A DNA stretch of 64,000 nt. Origin: Citroniella saccharovorans. Lineage in GTDB: Bacteria; Bacillota; Clostridia; Tissierellales; Peptoniphilaceae. The first letter of the stretch is position 1. Every line of letters begins with the position of its first letter. The position numbers and the translations under genes were made by a program. Positions 51,289 through 61,708 of the stretch are shown here, piece after piece. The stretch lies in NCBI RefSeq assembly GCF_035481615.1, contig NZ_JAYKOT010000003.1, positions 1,178,001 to 1,242,000 on the forward strand, written 5' to 3'. The notes under the pieces were generated by a model. The model was not told the DNA's origin and made no database searches. It saw only the letters and a list, made by a program, of their open reading frames with translations.

Positions 51289-53619
51289 TTAATCCACCAG
51301 TGAAAGAGAAATTACTTCTGGGATATATTTTACAAAATGAATATCAAGTTTTTTTCTAACTGACTCTGGTATATCTTCTAAATCTCTTTTATTTTCTTCA
51401 GGTAATATTATAGTATTTATATTATATCTATGGGCTGCAAGAATTTTTTCCTTAACTCCACCAATAGGGAGAACCCTTCCTCTTAATGAAATTTCCCCAG
51501 TCATAGCTATATCTCTTCTAACTTTTTTCTTTGTTAAGCTTGAAACTATGGCTGTTGCAATTGTTACTCCAGCACTAGGCCCATCTTTTGGAATTGCTCC
51601 TTCAGGAACGTGAACGTGAATATCCTTGTCCTTATAAAAAGTCTTATCTTTTATATCAAACTTATCTAAATTAGATCTTATATAAGAAATAGCAGCATAG
51701 CAAGATTCTTTCATTACATCTCCCAAAGATCCTGTTAGAGTTACTTCTCCCTTTCCTGGCATTATACTTGATTCAACTTGAAGTATTTCTCCACCAACGC
51801 TAGTCCAAGCAAGACCAGTTACAACACCTACCATTTCCTCTTTATCAAATATATCGTCTGTGTAAATTTCCTTGTCTGCATATTTCTCTAAATTATTGAG
51901 ACCTATATTTATTTTATCTTTATCACGCTCATACATATCTTTAATGCTTCGTCTTATAACTCTTGAAAGAATCCTTTGTAGATTTCTAACTCCAGCTTCT
52001 CTTGTGTAATCTTTTATAAGTTTTTTAATAGCAGAATCGGATATTGAAAACTCTTCTTTGTTTAATCCGTGTTTTTCCATGGCTTCTCTTAAAAGATAAT
52101 CTTTTGCTATATGAAATTTTTCAACTTCAGTATAAGAAGAAACTTCAATAACTTCCATTCTATCTAAAAGAGCATCTGGAATAGTACTTACTGAGTTAGC
52201 GGTTGTAATAAACATGACCTTACTTAAGTCAAAAGGAATTTCAAGATAGTGATCAGTAAATTCATCATTTTGACTTGGATCTAGTACTTCTAGTAAGGCT
52301 GAAGCTGGATCCCCTCTAAAATCTGTAGATAGTTTATCTATTTCATCAAGTAAAAAAACTGGGTTAGATGTTTTAGCAGAAATAATATTATTTATTATTC
52401 TACCTGGCATAGATCCAATATAGGTTTTTCTATGTCCTCTAATTTCAGCCTCATCCCTAACTCCTCCAAGTCTCATAGAAGTAAATTCTCTACCAGTTGC
52501 CCTTGCAATTGACCTTGCAATAGAAGTTTTTCCAACTCCAGGGGGCCCAACTAAAAGAATTATAGGTGCAGAATCTGCTTTAGTTTTCTTTAATACGGCT
52601 AAAAATTCTAGAACTCTTTCTTTTACATCCTTTAATCCATAATGGTCATTATCTAAAACTTCTTTGGCTTTTTTTAAATCTAATTTATCTTTAGTAAGCT
52701 TTCCCCAAGGAAGATCAAATACATAGTCTAAATAAGTTCTAATAACTTGATTTTCAGGAGATTGAGGTGGAAGATTTTCAAGTCTATTTATTTCTTTCTG
52801 AATTTTCTCCTTGCTAGATTTTGGTATTTTTAATTTCTTAAGTTTACTTTCAAAAGATGAAATTTCATCTTCATCTTCATCATCACCAAGCTCTTTTTTT
52901 ATTACGCTTAATTGTTCTCTTAAGAAATATTCCTTTTGCGTCTTATCTAGGCCTTCTTTAACCTTTAAATTAATCTTCTCCTCAATTTCAAGCATTTCTA
53001 TCTCTTTAGATAAGATTGATTTTAGGCTCTCTAATCTTTTAATGGTATCGAGCTGAGATAAGATTTTGATATGATCCTTACCCTTCAACTGAATGAGTGA
53101 AACTGTAATATCAGCAAATTTTCCAGGATCTTCTATATCTTCAAGCCCAATAATAGCTTCTTTTCCAAGATTTGGGTTGAACTTAGCATATTTTTCTAAA
53201 TCTTGAAGAATCAGCCTCATAAGTGCTTTTTCTTCTTCACTAATTTCTATATTTTCTTCATTGTAGGTAAATTCAACTGCATCTGCTAAATAATATCCAT
53301 CTATTTCGTGTATATTATTTATAGCAGCCCTATTTAAGCCCTCAATTAAAACTCTAGTTGCTCCATTAGGTAACTTTAAAGTTTGTTTAATCTTAGAAAC
53401 TGTTCCCATTGAATATATATCGGTAAACTTAGGTTCTTCCACCATAATATCCTTTTGGGTCGCAAGTAAGATAAGATTATCATTCATCATGGCCTTATCG
53501 AGAGCATTTAATGATATTTCTCTTCCAACGTCAAAATGAATTACCATATTTGGAAAAATATATATTCCCCTAAGTGGAATAAGAGGTATTGAAATTTGAT
53601 TTTCTTTATATTTGTTCAT
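51289..53619 (-). CDS. lon: ATP-dependent protease Lon
   Basis: The 776-residue LonA has an N-terminal substrate-binding domain. The AAA+ module carries GPPGVGKTSIARSIA and FLLDEIDKL, and the protease domain has the catalytic Ser in PKDGPSAGVT and the Lys near the C-terminal PIGGVKEKILAAHR. It degrades damaged and regulatory proteins in the cytoplasm. The internal A7 run near 52891 keeps its frame, unlike those in other genes here. Confidence 0.98.
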   Translation of the reverse strand: MNKYKENQISIPLIPLRGIYIFPNMVIHFDVGREISLNALDKAMMNDNLILLATQKDIMVEEPKFTDIYSMGTVSKIKQTLKLPNGATRVLIEGLNRAAINNIHEIDGYYLADAVEFTYNEENIEISEEEKALMRLILQDLEKYAKFNPNLGKEAIIGLEDIEDPGKFADITVSLIQLKGKDHIKILSQLDTIKRLESLKSILSKEIEMLEIEEKINLKVKEGLDKTQKEYFLREQLSVIKKELGDDEDEDEISSFESKLKKLKIPKSSKEKIQKEINRLENLPPQSPENQVIRTYLDYVFDLPWGKLTKDKLDLKKAKEVLDNDHYGLKDVKERVLEFLAVLKKTKADSAPIILLVGPPGVGKTSIARSIARATGREFTSMRLGGVRDEAEIRGHRKTYIGSMPGRIINNIISAKTSNPVFLLDEIDKLSTDFRGDPASALLEVLDPSQNDEFTDHYLEIPFDLSKVMFITTANSVSTIPDALLDRMEVIEVSSYTEVEKFHIAKDYLLREAMEKHGLNKEEFSISDSAIKKLIKDYTREAGVRNLQRILSRVIRRSIKDMYERDKDKINIGLNNLEKYADKEIYTDDIFDKEEMVGVVTGLAWTSVGGEILQVESSIMPGKGEVTLTGSLGDVMKESCYAAISYIRSNLDKFDIKDKTFYKDKDIHVHVPEGAIPKDGPSAGVTIATAIVSSLTKKKVRRDIAMTGEISLRGRVLPIGGVKEKILAAHRYNINTIILPEENKRDLEDIPESVRKKLDIHFVKYIPEVISLSLVD

Positions 53620-53695
53620 AAAACTTCCTTTTTCTTTATAATAAATAAGTGCTACAACTAAAAGATTAAATAGCTTAGCACTTATACTTCTTCAT

Positions 53696-54913
53696 TTACT
53701 TAGTTAATATTGGGTCTTTCTTTTCAAGAACAACATCTTTTGTTATTGTGCATTTTTTTACACCATCCATACTTGGTAAATTAAACATTATATCAAGTAG
53801 GATTTCTTCTATTATTGATCTTAATCCTCTAGCACCAGTTTTCCTCTTATATGCCATAGAAGCAATTTCTTTTAAGGAATCTTCCTCAAAGATAAGCTTT
53901 ACCCCATCTAATTTAAAAAGCTCTTGATATTGCTTGATAAGAGCATTTTTAGGTTCTGTTAGGATTTTAACTAAAGCATTTTCATCAAGTTCTTCAAGTG
54001 AAACAATTAGTGGAATTCTACCTACAAATTCTGGAATCATTCCATACTTTAATATGTCTTCGGGTCTAATATCTTTTATAAGTTCAGAATATTTTTTACT
54101 TTTTGATAAGCTTGTTTTAGCACCAAAGCCCATTGCCTTTGTTTCTTTTCTTTTTTCAATAATCTTTTCTATTCCATCAAAAGCTCCGCCTACTATGAAA
54201 AGAATATTTTTTGTATCTACTTCAATATATTCTTGTTGAGGGTGTTTCCTTCCACCTTGAGGTGGAACATTTGCAATAGTTCCCTCTATGATTTTTAAAA
54301 GGGCTTGCTGAACTCCTTCTCCTGAAACATCTCTAGTTATTGATGGATTTTCAGCTTTTCTAGTTATTTTATCTATTTCGTCAATATATATAATACCTCT
54401 TTCGCAAAGTTCAACATCATAGGAAGCTGCTTGAAGAAGTTTTAATATAATATTTTCTACATCTTCTCCAACATATCCAGCTTCTGTTAAACTAGTTGCA
54501 TCTGCAATTGCAAAAGGTACATTTAGTATTTTAGCTAAAGTTTCTGCAAGTAAAGTTTTACCAGATCCTGTTGGTCCAACTAAAAGTACATTTGACTTTC
54601 CAATTTCAACCTCAGAGTTTTCGTGATTTATTCTTTTGTAGTGATTATAAACGGCAACCGATAAAGCTTTTTTAGCATTGTCTTGAAGTATAATATAATC
54701 ATCAAGAATATTTTTAATTTCTTTTGGCTTAGGAACATCACCAATGCTTAAATCTAAATTTTCCTCACTTATTTCTTCTTCACTTAAAATCTCATTACAT
54801 AATTTGGCACATTCATTACAGATATAAACCCCAGGACCAGCAATTATTCTATCAACCTCGTCCTGACTCCTTCCACAGAAAGAGCAGGTTATATCGTCTT
54901 TTTCATCAGTCAT
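53696..54913 (-). CDS. clpX: ATP-dependent Clp protease ATP-binding subunit ClpX
   Basis: The 405-residue AAA+ unfoldase has an N-terminal zinc-binding domain (CSFCGRSQDEV...CNECAKLC), Walker A GPTGSGKT, Walker B IIYIDEIDKI, and a C-terminal small domain. It delivers substrates to ClpP, whose gene lies 8 nt upstream. Confidence 0.98.
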   Translation of the reverse strand: MTDEKDDITCSFCGRSQDEVDRIIAGPGVYICNECAKLCNEILSEEEISEENLDLSIGDVPKPKEIKNILDDYIILQDNAKKALSVAVYNHYKRINHENSEVEIGKSNVLLVGPTGSGKTLLAETLAKILNVPFAIADATSLTEAGYVGEDVENIILKLLQAASYDVELCERGIIYIDEIDKITRKAENPSITRDVSGEGVQQALLKIIEGTIANVPPQGGRKHPQQEYIEVDTKNILFIVGGAFDGIEKIIEKRKETKAMGFGAKTSLSKSKKYSELIKDIRPEDILKYGMIPEFVGRIPLIVSLEELDENALVKILTEPKNALIKQYQELFKLDGVKLIFEEDSLKEIASMAYKRKTGARGLRSIIEEILLDIMFNLPSMDGVKKCTITKDVVLEKKDPILTK

Positions 54914-54921
54914 AAAATCTC

Positions 54922-55509
54922 CTATTTGTCCTTACTTTTTACTATTACCTCGTCAATTATTCCATACTTTACAGCTTCTTCACTTGTCATGTAAAAATCT
55001 CTATCTGTATCTTTTTCTATTTTCTTAAGTGGTTGACCAGTTCTTTCTACCAAAATATCATTTAATAATTTTCTTACCTTTAATATTTTTTCAGCTTGAA
55101 TTTTTATATCTTCAGCTTGTCCTTGAGCACCACCTAAAGGTTGGTGGATCATGATATCTGCATTTGGTAGAGCGTATCTTTTACCCTTTTTACCAGCAGC
55201 GAGTAAAAATGCCCCCATAGAAGCAGCTTGTCCTATACATATTGTAGAAACATCACATTTAACATACTCAATAGTATCATAAATAGCAAGTCCTGCTGAT
55301 ACAGATCCTCCTGGAGAATTTATATAAAGGCTAATATCTTTTTCTGGATCTTCAGCTACTAAAAATAAAAGCTGAGCTACAACTAAATTTGCGACTTGGT
55401 CATTTATTTCACCAGATAGGAAAATTATTCTTTCTTTAAGAAGTCTAGAATATATATCATAACTTCTTTCTCCCCTACTTGTTTGTTCAACAACAACAGG
55501 TACCATCAT
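54922..55509 (-). CDS. clpP: ATP-dependent Clp protease proteolytic subunit ClpP
   Basis: The 195-residue serine protease has the catalytic Ser in GQAASMGAFLL, His in IMIHQPLGG and Asp in DTDRDFYM. The N-terminus VVEQTSRGERSYDIYSRLLKERI is typical. It forms the tetradecameric chamber capped by ClpX. Confidence 0.98.
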   Translation of the reverse strand: MMVPVVVEQTSRGERSYDIYSRLLKERIIFLSGEINDQVANLVVAQLLFLVAEDPEKDISLYINSPGGSVSAGLAIYDTIEYVKCDVSTICIGQAASMGAFLLAAGKKGKRYALPNADIMIHQPLGGAQGQAEDIKIQAEKILKVRKLLNDILVERTGQPLKKIEKDTDRDFYMTSEEAVKYGIIDEVIVKSKDK

Positions 55510-55545
55510 AATATTACCTCCCTTTAAGAAGACTTAAAGCTTATT

Positions 55546-56892
55546 CTACTTTTCAGTTTCTTCCTTTTCTTCTTCTTTATTTTCTTCTTTAGCTTGCTTT
55601 GAAGGGTCAACCTCTTCAAATTTAAAATTATTTATCATGTGATCAAAAGCTTTTTTATTTGTAGCAAAAGATTTAATTTGGCTTGTATCTTCTTTTTCTA
55701 AGAAATCATTTACAAATTTTTCTTCATCATCTGAGTTATAAACTTTAGCAAGTTCTTTAAGTTCTTTTTTAATGTCTTCTTCATCAGCTTCTATATTTTC
55801 CTTATCAATATAAGATGAAAGAACAATTTCTTCAAGAACTCTTTGTTTAGATCCTTCTCTAAAATCATTTCTCATATTTTCCTTTTGAGTTCCGCTATGT
55901 TTTAAATAATCGTCAAATGAAACTCCCATTTGAGTAATTCTTTGAGCAAAATCATTGATATCACTATCAATTTGATTTTCAATCATAATCTCTGGAATTT
56001 CTACATCAGTCATATTTGCTAGAGCTTTTATAACTCCATCTATTTTTAGTTCTCTTTCTTTTGCATCTAGGTTTTTTCTAATTTTTTCTTCTAAATCCTT
56101 TTTATATTCATCAAGAGTATCAAATTCTGAAACGTCCATAGCAAAATCATCATCAATTTCAGGATATTCTTTTTCTTTAACTGAATTTATATGGCATTTG
56201 AATATTGCTTTTTTTCCTGCTAAATGCTCATGATAATCTTCAGGGAAGGTAACTTCTACGTCAAGGTCATCACCTTTTTTAGCTCCAATTAAGCCTTCTT
56301 CAAATCCTGGTACAAAGTGTTTAGATCCAATTACTAAATCATATCCTTCAGCTTTTCCACCTTCAAAAGCTTTTTCATCTACAAATCCTTCATAGTCAAG
56401 ATTTACAGTGTCCCCTTCTTTGATTTCGCTGTCTTTTTCAACAAGTCTAGAATTTTTTTCTTTTTCACTATTAATAGCTTCTTCTAGCATTTCTTCTTTA
56501 TATTCAACCTTTGGATATTTTATTGTAAGGTCTTTATAATCTTCAAAAGTAGCCTTTGGAGCTTCTGTAACTGTAAGCTCAGCCTTAAATCCATTTTCGC
56601 TTAGATCTTTTATATCTACCTTAGGATAGTCAATTGGATTAAGTTCTAATTCTTTTAGTGCTTGTGGATATTTTTTATTTAAAGCAATATTAGCTGCATC
56701 TTCATAAAAAACTTCTTTTCCATAGTTAGCTTCAATAATCTTTAGAGGAACTTTTCCCTTTCTAAAGCCAGGAATTTGAAAAGATCCCTTATTTTCATTG
56801 TAAGCTTCTTTAATAGCATTTTTAAATTCTTCTTGATTTACCTCTATTATAAATTTTGTAATATTTTTTTCCTTTAAAATAACTTCTACCAT
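55546..56892 (-). CDS. tig: Trigger factor
   Basis: The 448-residue ribosome-bound chaperone has an N-terminal ribosome-binding domain with the PGFRKGKVPLKII signature. A PPIase FKBP-like domain follows (EIKEGDTVNLDYEGFVD...FVPGFEEGLIGAKKGDDL), then a C-terminal chaperone domain and a lysine/glutamate-rich tail. The tig-clpP-clpX order is widely conserved. Confidence 0.98.
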   Translation of the reverse strand: MVEVILKEKNITKFIIEVNQEEFKNAIKEAYNENKGSFQIPGFRKGKVPLKIIEANYGKEVFYEDAANIALNKKYPQALKELELNPIDYPKVDIKDLSENGFKAELTVTEAPKATFEDYKDLTIKYPKVEYKEEMLEEAINSEKEKNSRLVEKDSEIKEGDTVNLDYEGFVDEKAFEGGKAEGYDLVIGSKHFVPGFEEGLIGAKKGDDLDVEVTFPEDYHEHLAGKKAIFKCHINSVKEKEYPEIDDDFAMDVSEFDTLDEYKKDLEEKIRKNLDAKERELKIDGVIKALANMTDVEIPEIMIENQIDSDINDFAQRITQMGVSFDDYLKHSGTQKENMRNDFREGSKQRVLEEIVLSSYIDKENIEADEEDIKKELKELAKVYNSDDEEKFVNDFLEKEDTSQIKSFATNKKAFDHMINNFKFEEVDPSKQAKEENKEEEKEETEK

Positions 56893-56964
56893 TTTTTCCT
56901 CCTATAAAAAATCGATTTTTAACAAGTAAATATTATAACATACTTTGTAACATTTACAAATTTT

Positions 56965-57790
56965 CTAGTATGATATTATAATTCCACCATTGTCAGCATA
57001 TACTGAAGACAATAGTTTAGTTTTCAAAACATAGATATCTTTTACATTTGTATATTGTTTTATTTTTTCACTAAGTCTATTTGCATTTTCTTCGCTATTA
57101 AAATGAGTTATTACAACCGTAGCGCCGTCAAGCTTTTCCTTGTCTTCCAAAACAATATCTAGAAGTTTTTTTTGTGCTGCTTTAAGTCCCCTTGCTTTTG
57201 CCTTAAGTTTAATTTCTCCATTTTGACCTGATAAAACAGGTTTTATAGATAAAAGTTCTAGTACAAATCCAGCTATAGTTGAAAGTCTACCATTTTTTCT
57301 TAGATTCTCAATAGAGTCAAGTACAAAATAAGTTCTCATATTTTTTATGAACTTCTCCACCATTTCTACGATTTCATTAAAATTAAATCCCTTATCTATA
57401 TATTCCTTAATCTTTAGTACTATAAGCGATTCTCCAGCAGAAGCTGATTGCGAATCAAAAACATGAACATTTTTTTTACATTCTTCCAAAAATAAATTTT
57501 TTGCTAAATTAGCATTTTGAAATGCTGCTGAAAGCTTAGATGAAATAGTTACACAAAATGTCTCCCCTTCTTTTTTAATACCATTTAAGAAATCTCCTGG
57601 ACTAGGTGCAGCAGTTGTAGGAGGATTTTCACTTTCAGATAAAAGTTTAATTAACTCCTCATTAGATATGTTCTTGTCTATTTTTTTTTTCATTTATACT
57701 AACAGAAAAATCTACATAAGTTGGATTTATCTCTTTTATAATCTCTTCTGGAAGTTCACAAGAAGAATCAAGTACAAAATTATACTTCAT
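56965..57790 (-). CDS. DegV family (fatty acid-binding) protein, frame broken at a poly-A run
   Basis: The N-terminus is read from the ATG at 57790 (MKYNFVLDSSCELPEEIIKEI...), which overlaps the glmM stop as TAATG. It runs to ten As (57681-57690); nine would continue into KIDKNISNEELIKLL. The downstream frame gives the rest: PTTAAPSPGDFL, CVTISSKLSAAFQNA, SQSASAGESLIVL. The whole is about 274 residues, typical for DegV/FakB proteins, which hold a fatty acid for the FakA kinase. No fakA is in view. Confidence 0.85.
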
Positions 57791-59136
57791 TATCCAAGCC
57801 TCTTTTCTATAAGATTTTTTAAAACATTTGCCTTCTCCTCCAGTTTTGCCTTATCCTTTCCTTCAATCATAACTCTAACTAATGGCTCTGTTCCTGAAGC
57901 CCTGATAAGAACTCTGCCTTCTCCTTCAAATTCTTTTTCAATTTCTTTTATTAATTTGCTAATTTCTGGATCGTTGTCATAGTTTTTCTTATTTTCATTT
58001 TTTACTCTAGCATTTAATAAAACTTGAGGATAGGAGGTTACCATCTCATTAAGATAGGAAAGTTTCTTCCTTTCATTTAGCATAACTTCTATAAGTTTTA
58101 AACTAGATAAAATCCCATCTCCAGTTGTATTATCATTTAAAAATATAAAATGTCCAGACTGTTCTCCGCCAATAGCACCTTTATTTTTTTGCATTTCTTC
58201 AAGTACATATCTGTCTCCGACACTTGTATGGACTAGCTCAATATTGTTATCTCTACAAAATTTTGTAAGACCAATATTTGCCATAACTGTTGCTGTAATT
58301 TTATCGTTGTCTAGAAGACCTTTCTTTTTCATGTATAAACCTACAGCTCCAAGATAATGATCTCCATCCATAATATTTCCTTTTTCATCAACAGCAATTA
58401 ATCTGTCTCCATCTCCATCATAAGAAATTCCAATATCACAATTATTTTCTAAAACTATATTTTGAATAATATTTGGATGAGTAGATCCGCAGTTTTCATT
58501 TATATCAATTCCAGAATAATTTTCATTCACAATAATTACTTTTTTAGCTCCAAGCTCTGTAAATACACTTCTAGCTATAGTTGAAGTAGCACCTCTAGCT
58601 GTATCTATTGCTATCTTAAGTCCAGATAGATTGGCATTTACTGTAGACTTTAAAAAATCTATATATATTCTGTGAAGACTCTCACCTTTTCTGAATACTC
58701 CTACTTTATCATCTACTGCATCTTCACCAAATTTTTCAGGATGGTCAATTAAGTCTTCAATTTTTAGTTCGGTTTCGTCTGATAATTTAAAGCCATCTTC
58801 ATTAAAGAATTTAATTCCATTAAATTCATAAGGGTTGTGGGAAGCTGAAATCATAATACCAAATGCACAGCCAAGTTTTCTAGTTAAGTAAGCAATAGCT
58901 GGTGTTGGAATTATGCCTGCATCTATAACATCTATCCCCTCAGACATTATTCCAGCTGCTGCAGCTGTAAAAAGCATCTCACCAGACAGTCTAGTGTCCC
59001 TTCCTATAATAACTTTATTTTTATAGTCAGACTTAAGTATATAAGATGCACTTTTACATGCCATATAGGATAAGCTTGCTGTAAGCTCTCTACCAGCTAG
59101 CCCCCTAATACCATCTGTTCCAAAATATTTTCTCAT
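57790..59136 (-). CDS. glmM: Phosphoglucosamine mutase
   Basis: The 448-residue enzyme converts glucosamine-6-phosphate to glucosamine-1-phosphate for peptidoglycan precursors. The N-terminus KYFGTDGIRG, active-site serine ISASHNPYEFNGIKFF, metal loop YDGDGDR and phosphate-binding RASGTEPLVRVM are all present. In Firmicutes glmM follows cdaA-ybbR. Here cca is inserted between them. It overlaps the cca end by 4 nt. Confidence 0.98.
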   Translation of the reverse strand: MRKYFGTDGIRGLAGRELTASLSYMACKSASYILKSDYKNKVIIGRDTRLSGEMLFTAAAAGIMSEGIDVIDAGIIPTPAIAYLTRKLGCAFGIMISASHNPYEFNGIKFFNEDGFKLSDETELKIEDLIDHPEKFGEDAVDDKVGVFRKGESLHRIYIDFLKSTVNANLSGLKIAIDTARGATSTIARSVFTELGAKKVIIVNENYSGIDINENCGSTHPNIIQNIVLENNCDIGISYDGDGDRLIAVDEKGNIMDGDHYLGAVGLYMKKKGLLDNDKITATVMANIGLTKFCRDNNIELVHTSVGDRYVLEEMQKNKGAIGGEQSGHFIFLNDNTTGDGILSSLKLIEVMLNERKKLSYLNEMVTSYPQVLLNARVKNENKKNYDNDPEISKLIKEIEKEFEGEGRVLIRASGTEPLVRVMIEGKDKAKLEEKANVLKNLIEKRLG

Positions 59137-60498
59137 TCTTCCTCCGATTTTTTCATAGTTTTTGCTACATTCATAAGAAAATTATAATCATTTTTTGTTT
59201 TATCTTCAATAATTAAATTAAATAGTTTTTCTAAAGTTAAACCAATTTCTCTACCTTCTTTATACCCAAGCTTTTTTAAATCATTGCCATTTATTTTTAA
59301 ATCTTTTAAAGATAAAGGTTCTTTTTTTTTCAAGAATTTCCTTTAAAATTCTTCTACCATTTTCTATATTCTCTAAAAAATCTTGGTGGTTAGTAGCTTT
59401 AATATCTGCTTCTTGAAGATAAAAAAGGTCATAAATATTTTCACCCATTCTATTAAATAGTTTTTTAATTGATTTTTTAGTGTAGGTGTTGCAAGCATCC
59501 ATATGTCTTTCTATTAAATTAGTTACCTTATCTATAGTTCTATTTGAAAATCTATATTTTTTTAAAAATTCCCTGGCATACTCTGAAGATACTTTTTGAT
59601 GATTAAAGAATCTTCCCTCTCCTCTTTCATCTAAAAAAAAAGTATCAATTTTACCCGTGTCATGATAAAGTGCAGCTAGCCTCTGATAAATATTTTCCTC
59701 AGTCTCATCTAATGTCTTAAGGCTATGTTCAAAAAGATCAAGATTGTGAAAGCTTGATTTTTGATCAAAGCCTAGCATCCTTGATAGATTTTTGTCTATT
59801 ATTTCTAAAATTCCTAAATCATTTAAAAGTCTAATTGAATCTGATGGCTTCTTTGAAAGAAGCATTTTAATAAACTCATCTCTTATTCTTTCCTTGGATA
59901 ATTTATCTATCTTATCCTTGTTCTTAATAATGCTTTCTTTTAAAGACTTGTCTAGGTCAAATCCAAGGGATGAAGAAAATCTTACTGCCCTTAAAATTCT
60001 TAAATAGTCTTCTTCTATTCTTTTTTCTGGCTCCCCAACTGTCCTAATAATTTTCTTATTAAGATCATTAATTCCATCATAATAATCTTTAAATCCTAGA
60101 GTCAAACTATATGCCATTTGATTTATAGTGAAATCTCTTCTCAATGCATCATCTTCATAACTTTTTGAATATGATACTGAATCTGGATGTCTATTATCCT
60201 TTGAAAAACTATCTTTTCTATAAGTTGTAATCTCCAAAGCCCTATTCTCAACAACAACAATTACTGTTCCAAAGCTTTCTCCAACTGAAATACTTTTATT
60301 GTTTTTAAAAACTTTTTTTATTTCAGTTGGAGTGGCATCAGTGGTAATATCAAAATCGCTACACTTTCTATTAAGTAAAATATCTCTAATTGATCCACCA
60401 ACAGCAAATGCTTCAAAGCCATTTAGTTCCAATTTTCTAAGAGCATACTTAACATAATCTGGTAAAGAGTTGAAAATTTTTTCTTCAATATTAGTCAT
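59133..60498 (-). CDS. cca: CCA-adding enzyme / poly(A) polymerase family tRNA nucleotidyltransferase, frame broken at a poly-A run
   Basis: The N-terminal nucleotidyltransferase has GGSIRDILLNRKCSDFDITTDATP with the catalytic DxD. RNA-binding helices and an HD-type domain follow (ALYHDTGKIDTFF). The frame is lost at nine As (59322-59330) after KEILEK. With eight, it continues KEPLSLKDLKINGNDLKKLGYKEGREIGLTLEKL to the stop, which overlaps glmM. The intact length of ~454 residues is normal. It builds or repairs tRNA 3' CCA ends. Confidence 0.87.
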
Positions 60499-61708
60499 TT
60501 TTACTTGTAATGTCTACCTTGATAGTATTTGGAGATAGACTAATTAAATCCACCCCATCTATTTTTTCAAACTTTATCTCTTTTGAAACACTTGACACTC
60601 CATCATCTTTTAAGTCAACATATAAATTAATATTATCAGAATTTATCTTTTTTATAGTAGACTCGTAGCCTCTAATAGTAACAGCTACTAAATTAATTTC
60701 GTTTGAAATCTTACTATTTAAAGAAGGGTTTAAATTTTTCATATCAATCTTACTAGTTTTTATATTTAAAGTTTTATCTATAACCTTATCCAAAAGAATT
60801 TCTACTTTGTAATTATTATTTGAAGAGGATAAGGAAATTCCATCTTCAATTTCAAAGTCTATATCGTAGCTTCCAGAATCTGTGATTAAAGAAAGATCAA
60901 TTGGTTTTGTTTTAATTTTTTCAAGCTTTTCAACCTTTTCAAGATCTCCTATAACACTTACTTCTGGAGGAGTCTTTTTGATATCTATCTTTTTAAGTCC
61001 ATCTTGTAATTTTCCAGTAGTCACAATCTCAATTGGGATGGATTTAACCATCTTGACATTAAATGATGCATTCACAAACTTTTGAGAAATAGTAACTCCA
61101 TTTACCTTGTTTCCTTTAGCATCAGCCGGATATACCTCTAAATTCATAGTAGTGTTTTTATTAATTGAATTTATATTTACATTTCCAACTACTTGCGTAA
61201 CTAAGTCGACCTGACTAGATGGTCCTGCAATAGAAATTCTCTCTGGAAAAATTGAATTTGTTTCAACTATTAAGTTATTATTTGGTTTATTTTCAAAAGG
61301 AATTTTTACTTGAACAGTTTTTGATATTTCCTTTTCAATTCTTATAGGAACAGAATTTATAGATTTTGATACTATGTTTAAGCCTTCAGGCAAGGTTACT
61401 TGTATAGGAAGCTCCCTATCATTTTCGTTGTACTCAGCTAAATTTACTTCGGCCTTAATATCAGAGGTTTTTAAATTCATAAATCTATTTGTACTACCCC
61501 TAAGTCTTAAGTTTATAGTTTCTACTTTATCTCCAACAATTGCAAGGTCCCTTTCATTAATTGAGCTTTCATTGAGATAGGTTATAGGAATGTTATTGTA
61601 AGTATTTTCTATAGTAGGGTTTACACTTGCAATAACTATATACCAAAGCATAATAGCAGCTATAAGTGAAAAGAACTTAAGCTTAAGATTTTTCTTCAGT
61701 ATGTTCAT
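60491..61708 (-). CDS. cdaR: YbbR-domain protein CdaR, regulator of CdaA
   Basis: The start is the ATG at 61708 behind GGAGGTG. A longer frame from 61732 overlaps the end of cdaA. The 405-residue protein has one N-terminal membrane helix (FFSLIAAIMLWYIVIASVNP) and several extracytoplasmic YbbR repeats. In Firmicutes CdaR binds CdaA and modulates c-di-AMP synthesis. It overlaps cdaA upstream by 26 nt and cca downstream by 8 nt. Confidence 0.9.
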   Translation of the reverse strand: MNILKKNLKLKFFSLIAAIMLWYIVIASVNPTIENTYNNIPITYLNESSINERDLAIVGDKVETINLRLRGSTNRFMNLKTSDIKAEVNLAEYNENDRELPIQVTLPEGLNIVSKSINSVPIRIEKEISKTVQVKIPFENKPNNNLIVETNSIFPERISIAGPSSQVDLVTQVVGNVNINSINKNTTMNLEVYPADAKGNKVNGVTISQKFVNASFNVKMVKSIPIEIVTTGKLQDGLKKIDIKKTPPEVSVIGDLEKVEKLEKIKTKPIDLSLITDSGSYDIDFEIEDGISLSSSNNNYKVEILLDKVIDKTLNIKTSKIDMKNLNPSLNSKISNEINLVAVTIRGYESTIKKINSDNINLYVDLKDDGVSSVSKEIKFEKIDGVDLISLSPNTIKVDITSKND